64,000 nucleotides of DNA from Nitrobacter hamburgensis X14 (GTDB lineage: Bacteria; Pseudomonadota; Alphaproteobacteria; Rhizobiales; Xanthobacteraceae): NCBI RefSeq assembly GCF_000013885.1, contig NC_007964.1, forward strand, positions 124,001 through 188,000. Direction: 5' to 3'. A program made the translations under genes and the position numbers. This document shows, one piece after another, positions 61,323-64,000 of this stretch; position 1 is the stretch's first letter; the number at the start of each line of letters is the position of its first letter. The notes below the pieces were generated by a model, which saw only the letters and a list, made by a program, of their open reading frames with translations, made no database searches and had not been told where the DNA came from.

Positions 61323-61952
61323 CTAGCGACCAGCCCTGACCGCCTCGACGATGGCGATGGCGGCTTTCAGGCCGGCCTCGATGTCGAGGTTGGAATTATC
61401 CAGCACATGGGCGTCGGCGGCCGCCTTCAGCGGCGCGATGGGCCGGTTGCGGTCGCGTTCGTCGCGCTTGAGGATATCCGCCAGAACCACCGCCTCATCG
61501 GCCTCCTCGCCGCGCGAGCGCGCCTCCAGCGTACGCCGCCGGGCCCGCACGACCGGATCGGCCACCACGAAAATTTTCACGTCGGCCTCGGGGCAGATCA
61601 CGGTACCGATGTCGCGGCCGTCGAGCACCGCGCCGGGCGGCTCGGCGGCGAACTGGCGCTGGAACGTCAGCAGCGCCTCGCGCACCCGGGGAAACGCCGA
61701 CACGACCGAGGCGACCTCGCCGACCGTCTGGGTTTTCAGGGCGGGATGGCCGAATTTTTCCGGGTCGAGCTCAAGCGCGGCCGCGACCGCGAGCGCCTCG
61801 TCGGCCGGGTCCGCGCCGGCGTCGAGCAGGGCCTTGGCGACCGCCCGATAGATCACCCCGGTATCGAGATGGCGAAAGTGATAGTGATGCGCCAGGCGCT
61901 TGCCGAGCGTGCCTTTCCCCGATGCCGCGGGTCCGTCTATGGCGATGATCAT
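61323..61952 (-). CDS. cmk: Cytidylate kinase
   Basis: A 209-residue NMP kinase phosphorylating CMP and dCMP. The P-loop [19 protein letters not shown] is at the N-terminus, and [20 protein letters not shown] and [19 protein letters not shown] carry substrate contacts. Its ATG overlaps the aroA stop by 4 bases. Confidence 0.96.
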
Positions 61953-63298
61953 GCGAAATCCGCTCCCAGCCGCCGCATCATCGGCACGAAATCCGGAAAG
62001 CTCGTGGCGATGAAGGCGGTGTCGTCGACCTTGACCGGCGCATCCGACGCGCAGCCCATCGCCAGCGCCGACATCGCGATGCGATGATCCATGTGGGTGG
62101 TGACCAGACCGCCGCCGGGCACGCGGCCGCGGCCCTCGACGATCAGGTCGTCGCCGGCGATCTCGACCGCGACGCCGTTGACGCGCAGCATGGCGGCGGC
62201 GGCTTCGAGGCGATCGGATTCCTTGACGCGCAATTCGTGCAGCCCGCGCATCACGGTGGTGCCTTCGGCAAACGCCGCCGCGACCGCGAGCACCAGATAT
62301 TCGTCGATCATCGACGGCGCGCGAGCGGCCGGCACCTCGACGCCGCGCAGCTTTGAGGCGCGCACCCGTAGTTGCGCCATCGGCTCGCCGGCATCAAGGC
62401 GCGTCTCGCTCTCCTCGATCGAGGCGCCCATCTCGCGCAACGTGGCGAACAGGCCGGTTCGCAACGGGTTGGTCATGACGTCGGTCAGCACGATGTCGGA
62501 GCCTTCGGTGATCAGCGCGGCGACGATCGGAAACGCCGCCGATGACGGGTCGGCCGGTACCGTGACGGCGGCGCCGTGCAGTTCGGGCTGTCCGGTTAAC
62601 GAGATTTTGCGCCCGTGTGTGCCGTCGGACACGGAAACAATCTGCGCGCCAAAATGCTTCAGCATCAGCTCGGTGTGGTCGCGGCTGGCCTCGCTCTCGA
62701 TGACGGTGGTGATGCCCGGCGCCGACAATCCCGCCAGCAGCACCGCCGACTTGATCTGCGCCGATGCGACCGGCGTGCGGTACACGATCGGCAGCGGATC
62801 GCGCGCGCCTGCGAGCGTCAGCGGCAGCCGGCCGCCGTCGCTCTCGCCCGTCACCCGCGCGCCCATCAGTTCGAGCGGATCGAGAATGCGCCGCATCGGC
62901 CGCGAGCGCAGCGAGCCGTCGCCATCGAAGGTCGCTACTATCGGACAACCGGCCACCGCGCCCATCACCAGGCGGCACCCGGTGCCGGAATTGCCGAAAT
63001 CGAGCGGCGCCTCGGGCGTCGCGAACCCGCTTGTGCCGACGCCGCGCACCGACCAGACGATCCCGCTTTTGTCGTCGATCCGCCGTTCGACCTTTGCCCC
63101 CAGTGCCTGCATCGCCTTGGCGGTGTTGAGCACGTCCTCGCCCTCGAGAAGTCCAGCGATTCGGGTTTCACCGACCGCCAGCGCACCCAGAATCAGGGCC
63201 CGGTGGGAAATCGACTTGTCGCCCGGCACCCGGACGCGCCCGATCAGGGACTGGCATTTTCGCGCCTCGAGCGGCGCCGGTTGGCCGGAATGAGTCAA
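61949..63298 (-). CDS. aroA: 3-phosphoshikimate 1-carboxyvinyltransferase (EPSP synthase)
   Basis: A 449-residue shikimate-pathway enzyme condensing shikimate 3-phosphate and [37 protein letters not shown] and [19 protein letters not shown] are family motifs. Residue G in the NSGTG-x-RL segment and the surrounding sequence suggest the class II type common in Rhizobiales, but glyphosate behaviour cannot be read directly. It is the first gene of aroA-cmk and divergent from the TIGR02300 gene. Confidence 0.96.
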
Positions 63299-63443
63299 GA
63301 TTGCGGGTTCCTTTGTCGGCGGCTGGTATCACAGGGGCGCCGGCGCGTCACGCCTTCGGCTTCGTCTGCAAAGCGCTATTGACAGGGCCGCCCCAACTAG
63401 CCAAGTGAAGCACCGCTTTTCAAGAAATCCCAGGATTCCACAC

Positions 63444-63857
63444 GTGGCCAAATCCGAGCTCGGAACCAAGCGCATTTGCCCGACGACCGGCAAGAAGTTC
63501 TACGATCTGAACAAGACCCCGGTGATCTCGCCCTACACCGGCGAGGTCGTGCCGATCGTCGTGGCGCCGGTGCGGGCCCGCGGCGAGGCCGCCCGCGCCG
63601 CCGCTGCCGCGGCTTCAGCGTCCGATGCGTCGCCGGAACCCGCCGAGGCCGAAGGGCTGGTTTCGCTGGAGGAGGCCGACGCCGAGGAGAACACCGGCAA
63701 GGTCAAGAAGGCCGTCGTCCCGGAGTCCGAGGATGATATCGAGGTCGACGACACCCTTGACGAGGACGATGACTCCACCTTCATCGCCGACGAGGAAGAG
63801 GGCGATGAGGACGTGACCAACATCATCGGCGACGTCGGAGACGACGAGGAGACTTGA
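63444..63857 (+). CDS. TIGR02300 family acidic protein
   Basis: A 137-residue protein with a short basic N-terminal motif (KSELGTKRICPTTGKKFYDL) typical of TIGR02300, followed by an Ala-rich segment and a very acidic tail (SEDDIEVDDTLDEDDD). The start is GTG with AGGA 8 bases upstream; the 13 extra codons before it are not conserved. Function is unknown. In relatives a tRNA-Ala gene often follows, but none lies before the window end. Confidence 0.88.
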   Translation: MAKSELGTKRICPTTGKKFYDLNKTPVISPYTGEVVPIVVAPVRARGEAARAAAAAASASDASPEPAEAEGLVSLEEADAEENTGKVKKAVVPESEDDIEVDDTLDEDDDSTFIADEEEGDEDVTNIIGDVGDDEET

Positions 63858-63863
63858 GATCGG

Positions 63864-63883
63864 CCCTGAACTGTGGTTCAGGG
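63864..63883 (+). terminator. Terminator after the TIGR02300 gene
   Basis: CCCTGAAC TGTG GTTCAGGG is a perfect 8-bp stem with a 4-base loop, followed by TCTTT. It starts 7 bases after the stop codon. Confidence 0.75.
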
Positions 63884-63923
63884 TCTTTGAGACCGCGCCG
63901 CCCTGATTTGGTGCGGATCGCTA

Positions 63924-63975
63924 TAGAGCGGGATGAGGAAAAGTGTTAGCGGTTTTCCTCCCGCATCCCGCTCTA
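63924..63975. repeat. Palindromic intergenic element
   Basis: A 52-base perfect-ended palindrome: TAGAGCGGGATG (63924-63935) and CATCCCGCTCTA (63964-63975), with an inner AGGAAAA / TTTTCCT pair. It is related in style to the AGAGCG repeats but not in its core sequence. Confidence 0.7.
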
Positions 63976-64000
63976 GAATATTGAACTCGATCACGTTCAT

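Noticed and set aside
61949..63298. Several long antisense frames opposite aroA and cmk
   Set aside because: They are shadows of two well-recognised enzymes in the conserved aroA-cmk-rpsA order.
1..64000. CRISPR array
   Set aside because: No regularly spaced repeat set was seen; the repeated sequences are dispersed palindromes, IS copies and one pair of 89-bp repeats.

Overview
This window is GC-rich alphaproteobacterial chromosome, most likely from the Nitrobacter / Rhodopseudomonas / Bradyrhizobium group (Nitrobacteraceae). The support is gene order (rho-hemJ; PPDK regulator-maf-coaE-dnaQ; secB-Tim44-mltA-smr-hslUV; hisB-DUF2628-hisHAFE-coaA; hrcA-grpE-dnaK-dnaJ; aroA-cmk-rpsA; TIGR02300) together with dispersed palindromic intergenic repeats beginning AGAGCGTTTTCGAGCGAAG. 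The species is inferred from memory of these arrangements, not from a database search.

Layout. 1-10.4 kb: a YyaL-type thioredoxin-domain protein, rho, two insertion sequences packed into the rho-hemJ gap (an IS110-family IS1111-type element and an IS256-family element with an 8-bp target duplication), hemJ, then a 462-bp AT-rich gap facing a DUF299 kinase/phosphotransferase gene, which is a candidate chromosomal origin, then maf, coaE and dnaQ. 10.4-21.2 kb: protein export and quality control (secB, Tim44-like, mltA, smr, hslUV), the histidine operon and coaA. 21.3-23.5 kb: a hybrid sensor kinase.

24.77-39.64 kb: a 14.87-kb integrative and mobilizable element (IME) that has split comM immediately upstream of its Walker A motif. 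It encodes a large serine recombinase beside its right end, a MobC-like protein and a relaxase, a candidate oriT, a primase-type replication protein, a three-gene cluster of helical proteins each with an R-x4-6-H (HEPN-like) motif, and an accessory block bracketed by 89-bp direct repeats. A second copy of the IS1111-type element interrupts one cargo gene in that block. Joining the two element ends regenerates an attP with two perfect 15-bp inverted arms around an 8-bp spacer, and joining the comM halves restores the reading frame exactly. A small gene with a good ribosome binding site lies out of frame inside the relaxase gene, recalling mobB inside mobA of RSF1010.

39.6-64 kb: core genome again: the comM 5' half, gshB, yraN, rsmI, an LppC-type lipoprotein, hemW, rdgB, rph, the heat-shock genes hrcA, grpE, dnaK (with a textbook sigma-32 promoter) and dnaJ, a phospholipid-methyltransferase-like gene, dapB, gpmA, an AraC-MGMT fusion, DUF2244, nth, rpsA, cmk, aroA and a TIGR02300 acidic protein. 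Many convergent gene pairs end in the palindromic repeat family, which probably serves as bidirectional terminators.
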